From assembly GCA_047921455.1 (NCBI GenBank), contig JBLRWC010000009.1, positions 1-64,000 of the forward strand: DNA of 64,000 nucleotides. The letters run 5' to 3'. Positions 56,641 to 64,000 of the stretch are shown in pieces. Origin of the DNA: XN24 sp047921455 (GTDB lineage: Bacteria; Pseudomonadota; Gammaproteobacteria; Steroidobacterales; XN24). Under the pieces are notes generated by a model that worked only from the letters and a program-made list of their open reading frames with translations, did no database searches and had not been told where the DNA came from. The translations under genes were made by a program, and so were the position numbers. Position 1 is the first letter of the stretch; the number at the start of each line of letters is the position of its first letter.

Positions 56641-58410
56641 TCAGATCCCGTGGGTCTGCAGCCACAATTCGAACACGGCCAGCTGCCAGAGCTTGGAGCC
56701 GCGCAAGGGTGTCAGGTGCTCCTCGGGCGCTTGCAACAATTGTTCGACATAGTCGCGGCGAAACACGCCGCGCTCGCGCGCCGCCTGGCCGGACAATGCG
56801 TCGCGTACCATTTCGAGACTCTCGCCGCGCAGGTACTTGAGCGCGGGCACCGGGAAATAGCCTTTCGGTCGATCGATGACATCGTGCGGAATAACTCGGC
56901 GCGCCGCTTCCTTGAGTACGCCTTTGCCCTCTTGAGCAAGCTTGAGCCGTGCCGGACAACGCGCCGCAAGCTCAACCACCTCGTGATCGAGAAACGGCGT
57001 GCGCGCCTCGAGACCCCAGGCCATGGTCATATTATCGACGCGCTTGACCGGATCGTCGGTCAACATGACCGTGGTATCCAGGTGCAACGCCTTGTCGACC
57101 GGCGCGTCGGCCTCGATGGACTCGAACCAGGACTCGACGAAGCGCCGGCTGAAGTCCTCGCTGACGAAACCGGGCTCGACCGCTTCGCGGAACCCGGCAT
57201 GGTCGCGGTCAAAAAAGACCCGCGCGTAATCGCCCAGCGGGTCGCTGCTGTCCACCAGCGGCGGATACCAGTGGTAGCCGCCAAAGACCTCGTCCGCGCC
57301 CTGGCCGCTCTGCACGACCTTGACGTACTTGGATACCTCGCGTGACAGCAGGTAGAAGCCGATGTTGTCGTGGCTGACCATCGGCTCCGACATGGCCGAG
57401 AAACAGCCGGGAAGATGCTGCAACAGCGTACTGGAATCGACAAAAATCTGGTGGTGCTCGGTGCCGAAGGTGCGCGCCACGAGATCCGAATAACGGAACT
57501 CGTTGCCTTCCTCCTTGCCGACGTCCTCGAAACCCACCGAGAAGGTGTTCAGGTGCGGCACCCCCTCGCCGGCCAGCAGGCCCGTGATGAGGCTCGAATC
57601 CAGCCCGCCGGACAACAGCACACCGACCGGCACGTCGCCGGTAAGCCGGCGGCGCACCGCCACGCGCATCGACTCCAGCACCGCATCTTCCCACTCCTCG
57701 TCCGTTTGCGGATCACCGGGCTCCGCCACGAAACGCAGCGACCAGAACCGCTGCTCGTGGAAGCCGCCATCGGGTTCGATGCGCAACCAGCATCCCGGCG
57801 CCAACTTGCGCACACTCGCAAGCAAGGTATGCGGCGCCGGTACGACCGAGTGGAAGCTCATGTAGAAATGCAACGCCGCCGGATCGAGCGCATTCGACGC
57901 CAGCCCGTCGCGCGTCAGGGCCGGCAAGGTGGAAGCGAAGCGGAATGCACCGTTCTCGCGCGTGTAATACAAGGGCTTGATACCGAGGCGATCGCGCGCC
58001 AGGAACAATCGGCCGGATTCGTTCTCGCGAATACAGAACGCGAACATCCCCTTGAATTCATCGACGCAGCGCTCGCCCCAGGCGTGAAAGGCCTTCAGGA
58101 TGACCTCGGTGTCGCTACGCGAGAAAAACCGGTAACCCTTTTCGCGGAGGCGCTTGCGCAGCTCGTCGTGGTTATAGATGCAGCCATTGAATACGATCGT
58201 CAGGCCCAGCTCCTGGTCGCGCATGGGCTGCGCGCCGCGCTCGGACAAGTCGACGATCGCCAGGCGACGGTGGCCCAGCGCCACGGCGCCCTGCGCGACC
58301 AGGCCGTCATCGTCCGGCCCCCGCGGGCTCATCAGGTCCAGCATCCGTTGCACGCGGCCGATGTCGGCCGCCGCGCCGTCGAAGCGAATCTCCCCGGCGA
58401 TTCCACACAT
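56641..58410 (-). CDS. asnO: N-acetylglutaminylglutamine amidotransferase (AsnB-like)
   Basis: The 589-residue class II glutamine amidotransferase has Cys2 exposed as MCGIAGEIRFDG and the glutaminase blocks GHRRLAIVDLSERGAQPM and FNGCIYNHDELR. An asparagine-synthetase-like PP-loop domain with VGVLLSGGLDSSLITGLL and QGADEVFGGYHWYPP follows. With the ATP-grasp/GNAT gene and the M42 peptidase downstream, it forms the conserved NAGGN operon, so it should convert the terminal carboxylate of acetyl-Gln-Gln to the amide rather than make asparagine. An AAAAGGAGC site precedes the ATG. A possible -10 is at 58462-58468. Confidence 0.93.
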   Translation of the reverse strand: MCGIAGEIRFDGAAADIGRVQRMLDLMSPRGPDDDGLVAQGAVALGHRRLAIVDLSERGAQPMRDQELGLTIVFNGCIYNHDELRKRLREKGYRFFSRSDTEVILKAFHAWGERCVDEFKGMFAFCIRENESGRLFLARDRLGIKPLYYTRENGAFRFASTLPALTRDGLASNALDPAALHFYMSFHSVVPAPHTLLASVRKLAPGCWLRIEPDGGFHEQRFWSLRFVAEPGDPQTDEEWEDAVLESMRVAVRRRLTGDVPVGVLLSGGLDSSLITGLLAGEGVPHLNTFSVGFEDVGKEEGNEFRYSDLVARTFGTEHHQIFVDSSTLLQHLPGCFSAMSEPMVSHDNIGFYLLSREVSKYVKVVQSGQGADEVFGGYHWYPPLVDSSDPLGDYARVFFDRDHAGFREAVEPGFVSEDFSRRFVESWFESIEADAPVDKALHLDTTVMLTDDPVKRVDNMTMAWGLEARTPFLDHEVVELAARCPARLKLAQEGKGVLKEAARRVIPHDVIDRPKGYFPVPALKYLRGESLEMVRDALSGQAARERGVFRRDYVEQLLQAPEEHLTPLRGSKLWQLAVFELWLQTHGI

Positions 58411-58461
58411 TGAAAAAAGCTCCTTTTGGCCCGACCCTCGCGGCCACGCCCGTACATCATC

Positions 58462-58468
58462 AGTTTAG
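58462..58468 (-). promoter_or_regulatory. Candidate -10 element for the NAGGN operon
   Basis: CTAAACT on the minus strand, 52 bases before the asnO ATG, resembles the -10 of sigma-S promoters (CTAYRCT) more than sigma-70, and no -35 is evident. An osmotic or stationary-phase promoter would suit the compatible-solute operon, but one short match is weak evidence. Confidence 0.25.
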
Positions 58469-58553
58469 AAGGGAATTAGCGGCCGGCTTGGGCCGTGCCG
58501 CCCCGCGCGGGCATCGGTCTCCAGTTCGTGCCAATTGATGGAAAGAGGTTAAC

Positions 58554-59414
58554 ATGAGGGCGACTACCCTTTCAAATCAAGGACTTCCAATAATGCGCGA
58601 GCAAGCCGGGGAAAACGCTCCAGGGCCTGTCGAGGTTACTTGCGACGGGCCGGTGACGATTATTTCGCTGCGCCGGCCGGCGGCGAAAAACGCCGTGGAC
58701 CCCGCCACCGCGCTGGCGCTTTACCAGGCGATGCTGGGTTTCGAGGCCGACGATGGCGCTTCAAGCGCGGTTCTCACCGGCGCCGCAGACTGTTTTTGCA
58801 GCGGCTTCGACCTGAAAGCGCTGGCCACGGGCGCGGCGGATGACTGGCTGGACCAGCTGCACTTCGGTGGAGGCGGCACGCCGCCGCTCGGCCCGATGGG
58901 GCCGACGCGCCTGAGACTCAGCAAGCCAGTGATCGCGGCCATCGCGGGCCCCGCCGTGGCCGGTGGCATGGAACTGGCGTTGTGGTGCGATATGCGCGTC
59001 ATGGAGCGCGACGCCTGGATGGGCGTGCTTTGTCGCCGCTGGGGCGTACCGCTGATCGACGGCGGCACGGTGCGGCTGCCGCGCCTGGTGGGACTCGGCC
59101 GGGCCCTTGACCTGATCATGACCGGCCGACGCATCGATGCCGCCGAATGCCTCTCGATCGGCTTGTGCGACCGGCTGGTCGAGCCCGGCCAGGCGCTGCC
59201 AGCCGCCATCTCCCTGGCACAGGAACTGGCCGCCCTGCCCCAGGAGTGCCTGCAGAGCGACCGCGGGGCCGCCCGCTATGGCGTCATGGCCGACGAGATG
59301 GCCGCACTCCAGGCGGAATATCACGCCGGCCTCAAGGTACTCCAGGAACAGGCGCGCGAGGGCGCCGCACGGTTCGCGGCGGGCGCCGGACGCCACGGTG
59401 ACAGCGCCAGCTGA
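58554..59414 (+). CDS. Enoyl-CoA hydratase/isomerase (crotonase) family protein
   Basis: The 286-residue protein has the crotonase fold signature: SLRRPAAKNAVDPATALALY, the oxyanion-hole strand DCFCSGFDLKAL and the second one AAIAGPAVAGGMELALWCDMR. The usual acidic catalytic block around the third loop reads CRRWGVPLIDGGTVRLPRLVG. The two glutamates of classical hydratases are not evident, leaving an Asp, so a hydrolase, isomerase or non-classical activity is possible. Start 58554 has AAAGAGG five bases upstream; ATG 58593 is an alternative nearer the fold. It is a single gene between two minus-strand operons. Confidence 0.8.
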   Translation: MRATTLSNQGLPIMREQAGENAPGPVEVTCDGPVTIISLRRPAAKNAVDPATALALYQAMLGFEADDGASSAVLTGAADCFCSGFDLKALATGAADDWLDQLHFGGGGTPPLGPMGPTRLRLSKPVIAAIAGPAVAGGMELALWCDMRVMERDAWMGVLCRRWGVPLIDGGTVRLPRLVGLGRALDLIMTGRRIDAAECLSIGLCDRLVEPGQALPAAISLAQELAALPQECLQSDRGAARYGVMADEMAALQAEYHAGLKVLQEQAREGAARFAAGAGRHGDSAS

Positions 59415-59427
59415 CAGGCCCGGCTTG

Positions 59428-60399
59428 TCAGGCCGCGCGGATGGGTTGATACCCCGCCAGTGCGAGTTCCCGTGCCAGGGCAACCCGTTCCTCTGGTGAG
59501 CGGTCCTGGCCGGCCAGCGGATCGACTGCGCTGATCCGGCGCCGCAAGCCGTCCTGGTTCGCGATCTGCACGTTCAGCCCCGGCCGCGCATTCAACTCCA
59601 GCAATAGCGGACCTCGGTCGGCGTCCAGCACGATATCGACGCCAAGATAGCCCAGCTTTGAAACCTCGTAACCACGCGCAGCCATCAGCAGCACCTGGTC
59701 CCAGTCTGGAATCACTCGCCCCGCGATCATGGCGCCTGTATCCGGATGTTCCGCCACGATGCTATTGCCCGGACCGACCGCCGGCAGCGTCATCCCGGTG
59801 GCGATGTCGATCCCCGCGCCGACCGCGCCCTGGTGCAGGTTCGCTTTGCCATCCGACTGGCGTGTCGGCAGGCGCATCATGCACATCAACGGATAGCCGC
59901 GATAAACGATGATCCGCAAGTCTGGCACACCCTGGAAACTGATGTCGTCGAATACCGGGGCAAAACGAACCCGGTACTCGATCATGACTTCGTCGGGCTG
60001 TCCGCCGAGACTGAACTGACCACTCAGTGCATTGGTCAGGTGATGCTCCAGTTCGTCCCAGTCGAGCAGGCGGCCGCCGCTGGTACGGTAGCGGTCCTTG
60101 TGCCGCTGCACGATGACCACGATGCCGTCGCCCTGGCTGCCGTGCGCGGGTTTGAGCACGAAATCCTGCCGGTCAGCGATGATGGCCGGCAAGCCGCGAA
60201 TCTCGTGTGGCGTCGCGATGCTGCCGTACAACTCCGGTACCGGGATGCCATGCTGGACCGCAAACTTCTTCGTCAGCAGCTTGTTGTCGACAACCGGGTA
60301 CTGCTGGCGGGGATTCAGCGCCATGATGAAATCGGCATTGCGCCGGTTGATCCCCATTACGCCGGCGGCGTTCAGGGCCCGCCACCGCCGCCAGATCAC
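59428..60399 (-). CDS. Alpha-L-glutamate ligase-like ATP-grasp protein (RimK-related)
   Basis: The 323-residue protein has an ATP-grasp fold: NADFIMALNPRQQYPVVDNK, QDFVLKPAHGSQGDGIVVI, MIEYRVRFAPVFDD and PDLRIIVYRGYPLMCMMR. The metal-binding end is LGYLGVDIVLDADRG and LLELNARPGLNVQIANQ. It is predicted to join an amino acid such as glutamate to an unknown acceptor. The start is a GTG at 60399 that overlaps the TGA of the upstream membrane-protein gene (GTGA), with GGAGGGG before it. The three-gene arrangement with an inactive transglutaminase membrane protein and a retropepsin-like protease is known as a conserved but uncharacterised neighbourhood. Confidence 0.87.
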   Translation of the reverse strand: MIWRRWRALNAAGVMGINRRNADFIMALNPRQQYPVVDNKLLTKKFAVQHGIPVPELYGSIATPHEIRGLPAIIADRQDFVLKPAHGSQGDGIVVIVQRHKDRYRTSGGRLLDWDELEHHLTNALSGQFSLGGQPDEVMIEYRVRFAPVFDDISFQGVPDLRIIVYRGYPLMCMMRLPTRQSDGKANLHQGAVGAGIDIATGMTLPAVGPGNSIVAEHPDTGAMIAGRVIPDWDQVLLMAARGYEVSKLGYLGVDIVLDADRGPLLLELNARPGLNVQIANQDGLRRRISAVDPLAGQDRSPEERVALARELALAGYQPIRAA

Positions 60400-61919
60400 T
60401 TGCCCCCTCCGGCAAGTTCCCGGAACCTCAGCAGCTCGGTCAACCGGTACCCCGTGTACCGGCCGAGCAGCAACATGGCCGCCAGCACGACCAGCAGCGT
60501 CTCCGGGAATACCAGCACAAAATGTTGAACCTGCGGCGTGATCATGAGCACGTAGATCACCGCTGCGGCCAGCAGCGTCCCCACGCCTTCTTTCATCGCT
60601 TCCCCGGGCCCACGCTCTTCCCACACGATCGACATGCGCTCGATGGCCATGGTCATGATGACCATCGGGAACAACGCTATCGACAAGCCGATCTCGATCC
60701 CGAGCCGATGGCTGACAATACTCACCAGCAACATGAGCAACACGACCACCGTCAACACCGCCGCCAGGCGCGGCACGAGCAGCAGCCGCAGGCGTTCCAG
60801 GTAGAAGCGGATCGAGAGGCCCAGCGCCACGATCAGGGTGAACAGCACGATGCCGTTCAGCAAGCGTGTCTCGCGAAAGGCCATCGCCACCAGCACCGGC
60901 ATGAATGTGCCGAAGGTACTTATGCCGATTACATTCCTGAGCAATACAACCAGGAACGCGCCCAGCGGCACGAGCAGCAATATGGCGTACATCGACTGGG
61001 TACTGAGCGGCAGGTCGAGGAGCGAAAATTCCATGATCCTGCGATGCTCGCGCTCGGTCCGCAGTTCCGCGACGCGCAGCGCATCTTCGATCGTATGGCG
61101 CGTCGCAAAGGTGACCGACGGCCCGCGCGCGCCCTCGACCTCGAGTACCGGCGCCGCATCCCATGACCAGACGACCAGGTTGGCCGGCAGCCCCCGGCTG
61201 CCATCACGCGGATCGAAATAGAGCCAATCGTCACCGTTATGCACGACGATCCAGTATTCCAGCTCCCCGTCCCGGCGGTCCTCCACCAGCCGGAGCGCCT
61301 GGATGATGTGGGCCGGGATGCGCGCAGAATGGAGCACCTGGATGACCAGCTGGGCGCGCTCCAACGGGCTGGGGCGGTTGCCGAGAAACAACCGCGCCGT
61401 GTCGTCGGATACGTCCACGATGCGCATCGCTGCGGCGGCAAATGTCGCAATATCCGCCGACTGCTGCCGCACGCGCGTGACCAACTCCTCCAGCGCCGTG
61501 GCGAACGGGTCTTCCATGACCGGTCGGGAGGGGAACGGCGGCGTGGGCCGCTGCGCCGGAGTTTCCCTGCTGTGGAACAGGGTGGCCCGGTAGTACAGCG
61601 CCTGGTCGCCCCGCGCCCGGCGGACCGCCCAGATGGCCGACCGCGAATCTTGCCCGTCTTCCAGGATCAGTCCGTAACCACGGGAAATGAACTGCTCATC
61701 AAAAATCATGAAACCGGGCGGAGAATCCGGCAGGCGCATCGTGACTTTCACCGGGCCGGTCGCGGCCCTGTTGAACGACATCCTGGCCTCGACGGTCCAG
61801 GTTTGCGTTTGCCGCTCGGCGGTGACGGGAAATCCGAGCACCTGCCACTTGTACCAGAACAAGCCGGCGCCCACGACCGTCAATGACAGCACGAGCGCCA
61901 GCAGGTGTCGACGGCTCAC
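60396..61919 (-). CDS. Inactive transglutaminase-like domain fused to a multi-helix membrane domain
   Basis: The 507-residue protein has an N-terminal signal anchor (about 6-22), a beta-rich extracytoplasmic region, then a transglutaminase-like domain (about 140-260: LERAQLVIQVLHSARIPAHIIQAL, ELEYWIVVHNGDDWLYFDPRDG). The catalytic Cys and His are replaced (the sequence has Ala/Gln and Glu in those regions), so it is inactive. About seven membrane helices follow (300-490). It is coupled by ATGA to the protease gene before it and by GTGA to the ligase gene after it. It may bind a peptide or polyamide substrate in the periplasm and present it to the ligase or protease. Confidence 0.85.
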   Translation of the reverse strand: MSRRHLLALVLSLTVVGAGLFWYKWQVLGFPVTAERQTQTWTVEARMSFNRAATGPVKVTMRLPDSPPGFMIFDEQFISRGYGLILEDGQDSRSAIWAVRRARGDQALYYRATLFHSRETPAQRPTPPFPSRPVMEDPFATALEELVTRVRQQSADIATFAAAAMRIVDVSDDTARLFLGNRPSPLERAQLVIQVLHSARIPAHIIQALRLVEDRRDGELEYWIVVHNGDDWLYFDPRDGSRGLPANLVVWSWDAAPVLEVEGARGPSVTFATRHTIEDALRVAELRTEREHRRIMEFSLLDLPLSTQSMYAILLLVPLGAFLVVLLRNVIGISTFGTFMPVLVAMAFRETRLLNGIVLFTLIVALGLSIRFYLERLRLLLVPRLAAVLTVVVLLMLLVSIVSHRLGIEIGLSIALFPMVIMTMAIERMSIVWEERGPGEAMKEGVGTLLAAAVIYVLMITPQVQHFVLVFPETLLVVLAAMLLLGRYTGYRLTELLRFRELAGGGK

Positions 61920-62440
61920 TCAATAAACCTCGCCGGGTCACATTTCGGCCGGCTGGTGAAGGTCAGCTCCGGATCCACAATGACCGAGCCCCGCATGGCG
62001 CTCCGGCCTATCAGCAAGGGATAAATGAATCCCTCGCGCGGCACCAGGCTGACCTCGACTTCGCGCGTGAGATGACCCAGGCAGATCCACATGTTCACTA
62101 CCGGGCGGCGCGTCGATGGCCCGTCATGCTGCTTGATGCGTACGTTTCGCGCCAAGGGTCGCTCAAGCGTAATGAACTCGTCGCTGTCGGGATCCCGCAC
62201 GTCGAAACGAACATAGCGGGTGTCCCCGCGCCGGAATCGCGTGATGTTATGGGCGTCCAGCGAACTGGTCTCCGCGCCCGTATCGAGCTTGCCTTTCAGG
62301 CTGAAACCCTTGTCCGCGATGATCACGCGCTCGACATAACCGAAAATCGTCTTGCTCGGATCCCGGCCATGGGCCTCCTGTGGCACTGCACAGGCAATGA
62401 CCAGGACAACCGCGACTACCAGTACATTAAATCTTTTCAC
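61916..62440 (-). CDS. Secreted retropepsin-like aspartic protease (RimB/"ATP-dependent zinc protease" family)
   Basis: The 174-residue protein has a signal peptide (MKRFNVLVVAVVLVIACA, about 1-25). A retropepsin-like domain carries the catalytic motif KLDTGAETSSLDA (Asp53) and the later flap/core strands YPLLIGRSAMRGSVIVDPELT. Relatives are labelled ATP-dependent zinc protease, but DTGA points to an aspartic protease. RimB of this family trims polyglutamate from ribosomal protein S6 made by RimK; here the target would be extracytoplasmic. It heads the three-gene operon with a promoter at 62491-62519. Confidence 0.85.
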   Translation of the reverse strand: MKRFNVLVVAVVLVIACAVPQEAHGRDPSKTIFGYVERVIIADKGFSLKGKLDTGAETSSLDAHNITRFRRGDTRYVRFDVRDPDSDEFITLERPLARNVRIKQHDGPSTRRPVVNMWICLGHLTREVEVSLVPREGFIYPLLIGRSAMRGSVIVDPELTFTSRPKCDPARFIE

Positions 62441-62490
62441 GATCGGGCCACCCTGACGTTCAACCGGAGCCCAAGGCGAGATGGCATCCC

Positions 62491-62519
62491 ATTATAGTTC
62501 ACGGTAAGTACACCGTCGG
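62491..62519 (-). promoter_or_regulatory. Promoter of the protease-transglutaminase-ligase operon
   Basis: On the minus strand a perfect TATAAT (62496-62491) has CCGACG (62519-62514) 17 bases upstream, which matches only the GAC core of -35. It lies about 50 bases before the protease ATG and just after tRNA-Lys, so transcription could also arrive from the tRNA. Confidence 0.5.
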
Positions 62520-62532
62520 TGGCGCGGAGAAA

Positions 62533-62608
62533 TGGTGGGCCGCCTGGGACTCGAACCCAGAACCATCGGATTAAAAGTCCGGTGCTCTACCAATTGAGCT
62601 AACGGCCC
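62533..62608 (-). tRNA. tRNA-Lys (anticodon TTT)
   Basis: The 76-base minus-strand sequence has acceptor stem GGGCCGT paired with the 3' GCGGCCC region, D-arm AGCTCAATTGGTAGAGC, anticodon loop CTTTTAA, T-arm GGGTTCGAGTCCC and encoded CCA. The base pair 27-43 at the top of the anticodon stem is C-A, a mismatch, leaving four standard pairs. It lies 57 bases after the queC stop on the same strand and may be cotranscribed with queE-queC. Confidence 0.95.
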
Positions 62609-62665
62609 GTTCTGCTGTGACCCCACCGTGGGACGCTGCGGGCGCGACAGTTTAGCCGATAAGGG

Positions 62666-63358
62666 CTAAGTACGGTATCGGGTCGGATCAGGAAACCCCG
62701 CGGCGTCGAAACCAGCGCGCCGCAAGCGACAGGAATCGCAGCGACCGCAGGCAGCGCCGTCCTCGTCGGCCTGGTAACAGGACACCGTCAGGCGGTAATC
62801 CACCCCCAGCGCCATGCCCTGGCGAATGATCTCGGCCTTGCTCAGCTCGATCAGCGGCGCGTGAATCTCTAGAGCTGCGCCGCTGACGGCGCGGCGTGTC
62901 GCCACCGACGCCACCTTCCTGAACGCTTCGATGAACTCCGGGCGGCAATCCGGGTAACCCGAGTAGTCCACCGCATTGACCCCGATGAACAGGTGTCCCG
63001 CATCGAGCACCTCGGCGACGCCCATGCCGAGCGCAAGAAACACGCTGTTGCGCGCCGGAACATAGGTGGAAGGGATACCTTCAGTCGGGGTTTCCGGCAC
63101 CGACATCGTCGTATCCGTCAGCGAGGAGCCGCCGATCATGTCCAATTCGATGCCAACGACCCGGTGCGAGCGTGCGCCCAGGGCCGCGGCCACACGGGCT
63201 GCGGCGGCCAGCTCGGCCGCATGGCGCTGACCGTAGCGGAAACTCAGGGCATGGCATTCGAACCCCGCAGCGACGGCCTGCGCGAGCACAGTGGCGGAGT
63301 CCAGCCCGCCCGACAACAACACGACCGCGCGGCGGGCCGGTTCAGCGGCCGGGTTCAT
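62666..63358 (-). CDS. queC: 7-cyano-7-deazaguanine synthase
   Basis: QueC converts 7-carboxy-7-deazaguanine to preQ0 in queuosine synthesis. The 230-residue protein has the PP-loop VVLLSGGLDSATVLAQA, the strand HALSFRYGQRH, YVPARNSVFLALG, INAVDYSGYPDCRPEFIEAF-like sequence, and four zinc-binding cysteines at the end (SCYQADEDGAACGRCDSCRLR). It overlaps the queE stop by 17 bases, so the two queuosine enzymes are coupled. ATG 63358 begins at the family N-terminus. Confidence 0.97.
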   Translation of the reverse strand: MNPAAEPARRAVVLLSGGLDSATVLAQAVAAGFECHALSFRYGQRHAAELAAAARVAAALGARSHRVVGIELDMIGGSSLTDTTMSVPETPTEGIPSTYVPARNSVFLALGMGVAEVLDAGHLFIGVNAVDYSGYPDCRPEFIEAFRKVASVATRRAVSGAALEIHAPLIELSKAEIIRQGMALGVDYRLTVSCYQADEDGAACGRCDSCRLRRAGFDAAGFPDPTRYRT

Positions 63359-64000
63359 CGCCCCACAACACCTTGTGCAATTGCAGCTGGAAACGCACCG
63401 GCAACCGGTCGGCGAGTATCCAGTCCGCCAGTTGTGCGGGATCGACGCGCTCCCAGCAGGGCGAGAACAACACCTCGCAGCGCGCCGCGAGTCGGTGTTC
63501 GGCGACAAACCCGCGCGCCCATTCGTAGTCGTCACGGTCGCAGATGACGAACTTGGCGAAGTCCTGTGGCCGCAGGCACGCCAGGTTCTCAAGTCGGTTG
63601 CGTGCCTGCTCGCCGGAGCCCGGTGTTTTCACATCCATGACGCGCTGCGCGCGCGGATCGAGCACCGAGATATCGAGCGCCCCACTCGTCTCGACGGAAA
63701 CCAGGTAGCCGGCGTCGCAGAGTTGCTCGACCAGCGCCGCGCAACCGCGCTGCGCCAGCGGTTCACCACCGGTCACGCATACATGCCGCGCGCCGTGCCC
63801 GGCCACTGCGGCAAGGATATCCTCCAAGGTGCGTCGTTGTCCGCCGTGAAAGGCATAGGCCGTATCGCAATAACCGCAGCGCAACGGACAGCCGGTGAGC
63901 CGCACAAACACGGTCGGCCAGCCCACACTGCCCGCCTCGCCCTGCAGGGAATAGAAAATCTCGGTAATGCGCAGCGACTGGCCAGCCGCTACAGCCTCGT
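63342..64000 (-). CDS. queE: 7-carboxy-7-deazaguanine synthase, 5' end outside the window
   Basis: QueE is the radical-SAM enzyme that makes 7-carboxy-7-deazaguanine from 6-carboxytetrahydropterin. The reading frame is open to the window edge; at least 219 residues are visible, starting within SLRITEIFYSLQGEAG, which is normally near residue 10-20. The cluster motif CPLRCGYCDTAYAFHGG gives CX3CX2C, followed by VCVTGGEPLAQ and VETSGALDI. The true start lies beyond base 64000. The GTG at 63926 is internal. queC follows with a 17-base overlap. Confidence 0.94.
   Translation of the reverse strand, partial: EAVAAGQSLRITEIFYSLQGEAGSVGWPTVFVRLTGCPLRCGYCDTAYAFHGGQRRTLEDILAAVAGHGARHVCVTGGEPLAQRGCAALVEQLCDAGYLVSVETSGALDISVLDPRAQRVMDVKTPGSGEQARNRLENLACLRPQDFAKFVICDRDDYEWARGFVAEHRLAARCEVLFSPCWERVDPAQLADWILADRLPVRFQLQLHKVLWGDEPGR

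Noticed and set aside
54896..56752. A 618-codon open frame on the plus strand opposite the NAGGN synthetase gene
   Set aside because: It is exactly antisense to a conserved fusion enzyme, is Arg/His-rich with no recognisable domain, and has no ribosome-binding site. It is a by-product of high-GC codon use.

Overview
The window looks like about 64 kb of chromosome from a high-GC (roughly two-thirds G+C by eye) gammaproteobacterium, probably marine or halotolerant. The inference rests on a complete sodium-pumping NADH:quinone reductase operon (nqrABCDEF plus nqrM), a three-gene NAGGN osmoprotectant locus, a glyoxylate shunt (aceB-aceA beside icd), FadH, a wax-ester/DGAT-type acyltransferase, and the gammaproteobacterial order uvrC-pgsA-tRNA-Gly. 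Family or genus cannot be fixed from the sequence alone. Gene density is high, and no gap longer than about 250 bases lacks a gene or a recognisable signal.

Layout. 1-2.28 kb is the end of an accessory island: a ribbon-helix-helix/PIN toxin-antitoxin pair and a tyrosine integrase that stops against the 3' end of tRNA-Gly(GCC). 2.4-5.5 kb holds udgB-uvrC-pgsA. 5.6-10.1 kb holds icd, aceA and aceB. 10.3-20.8 kb is mixed housekeeping: a thioredoxin/TPR protein, rluE, a class II DAHP synthase, a lysine-degradation pair, a half-asparaginase, the nfeD/slipin pair and a DegV protein. 20.8-27.3 kb is a tightly overlapped run fumC-nudL-mazG-hrpA. 27.5-33.8 kb carries purB, a GNAT protein, mnmA and acnA. 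33.8-40.6 kb holds ygjP-fadH, the acyltransferase, tatD and an M20 peptidase. 40.6-45.8 kb has thrB-rarD-NERD facing away from ppk. 45.4-51.9 kb is the nqr operon with two small downstream genes. 52-58.4 kb is the NAGGN operon followed by two short-chain dehydrogenases. 59.4-62.4 kb is a three-gene ATP-grasp ligase / inactive-transglutaminase membrane protein / retropepsin-like protease operon. The window ends with tRNA-Lys(TTT), queC and a 5'-truncated queE.

How the genes work together. TCA and glyoxylate enzymes are unusually concentrated (icd, aceA, aceB, fumC, acnA), with a fatty-acid side (FadH, acyltransferase, enoyl-CoA hydratase-like protein) that would feed acetyl-CoA to the glyoxylate shunt. 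Na+-NQR and NAGGN both fit life in salt. Most operons are translationally coupled by ATGA, GTGA or TGATG overlaps.

The most interesting points are: the NAGGN operon lying close to a second, poorly understood ATP-grasp/transglutaminase/protease system; intrinsic-terminator-like hairpins inside the 5' leaders of thrB and of the lysine dehydrogenase gene; a histone-H1-like Lys/Ala/Pro tail on the acyltransferase; an uncharacterised helical protein at the end of the nqr operon; and the island junction at tRNA-Gly. All calls come from reading the sequence; no database search was possible.
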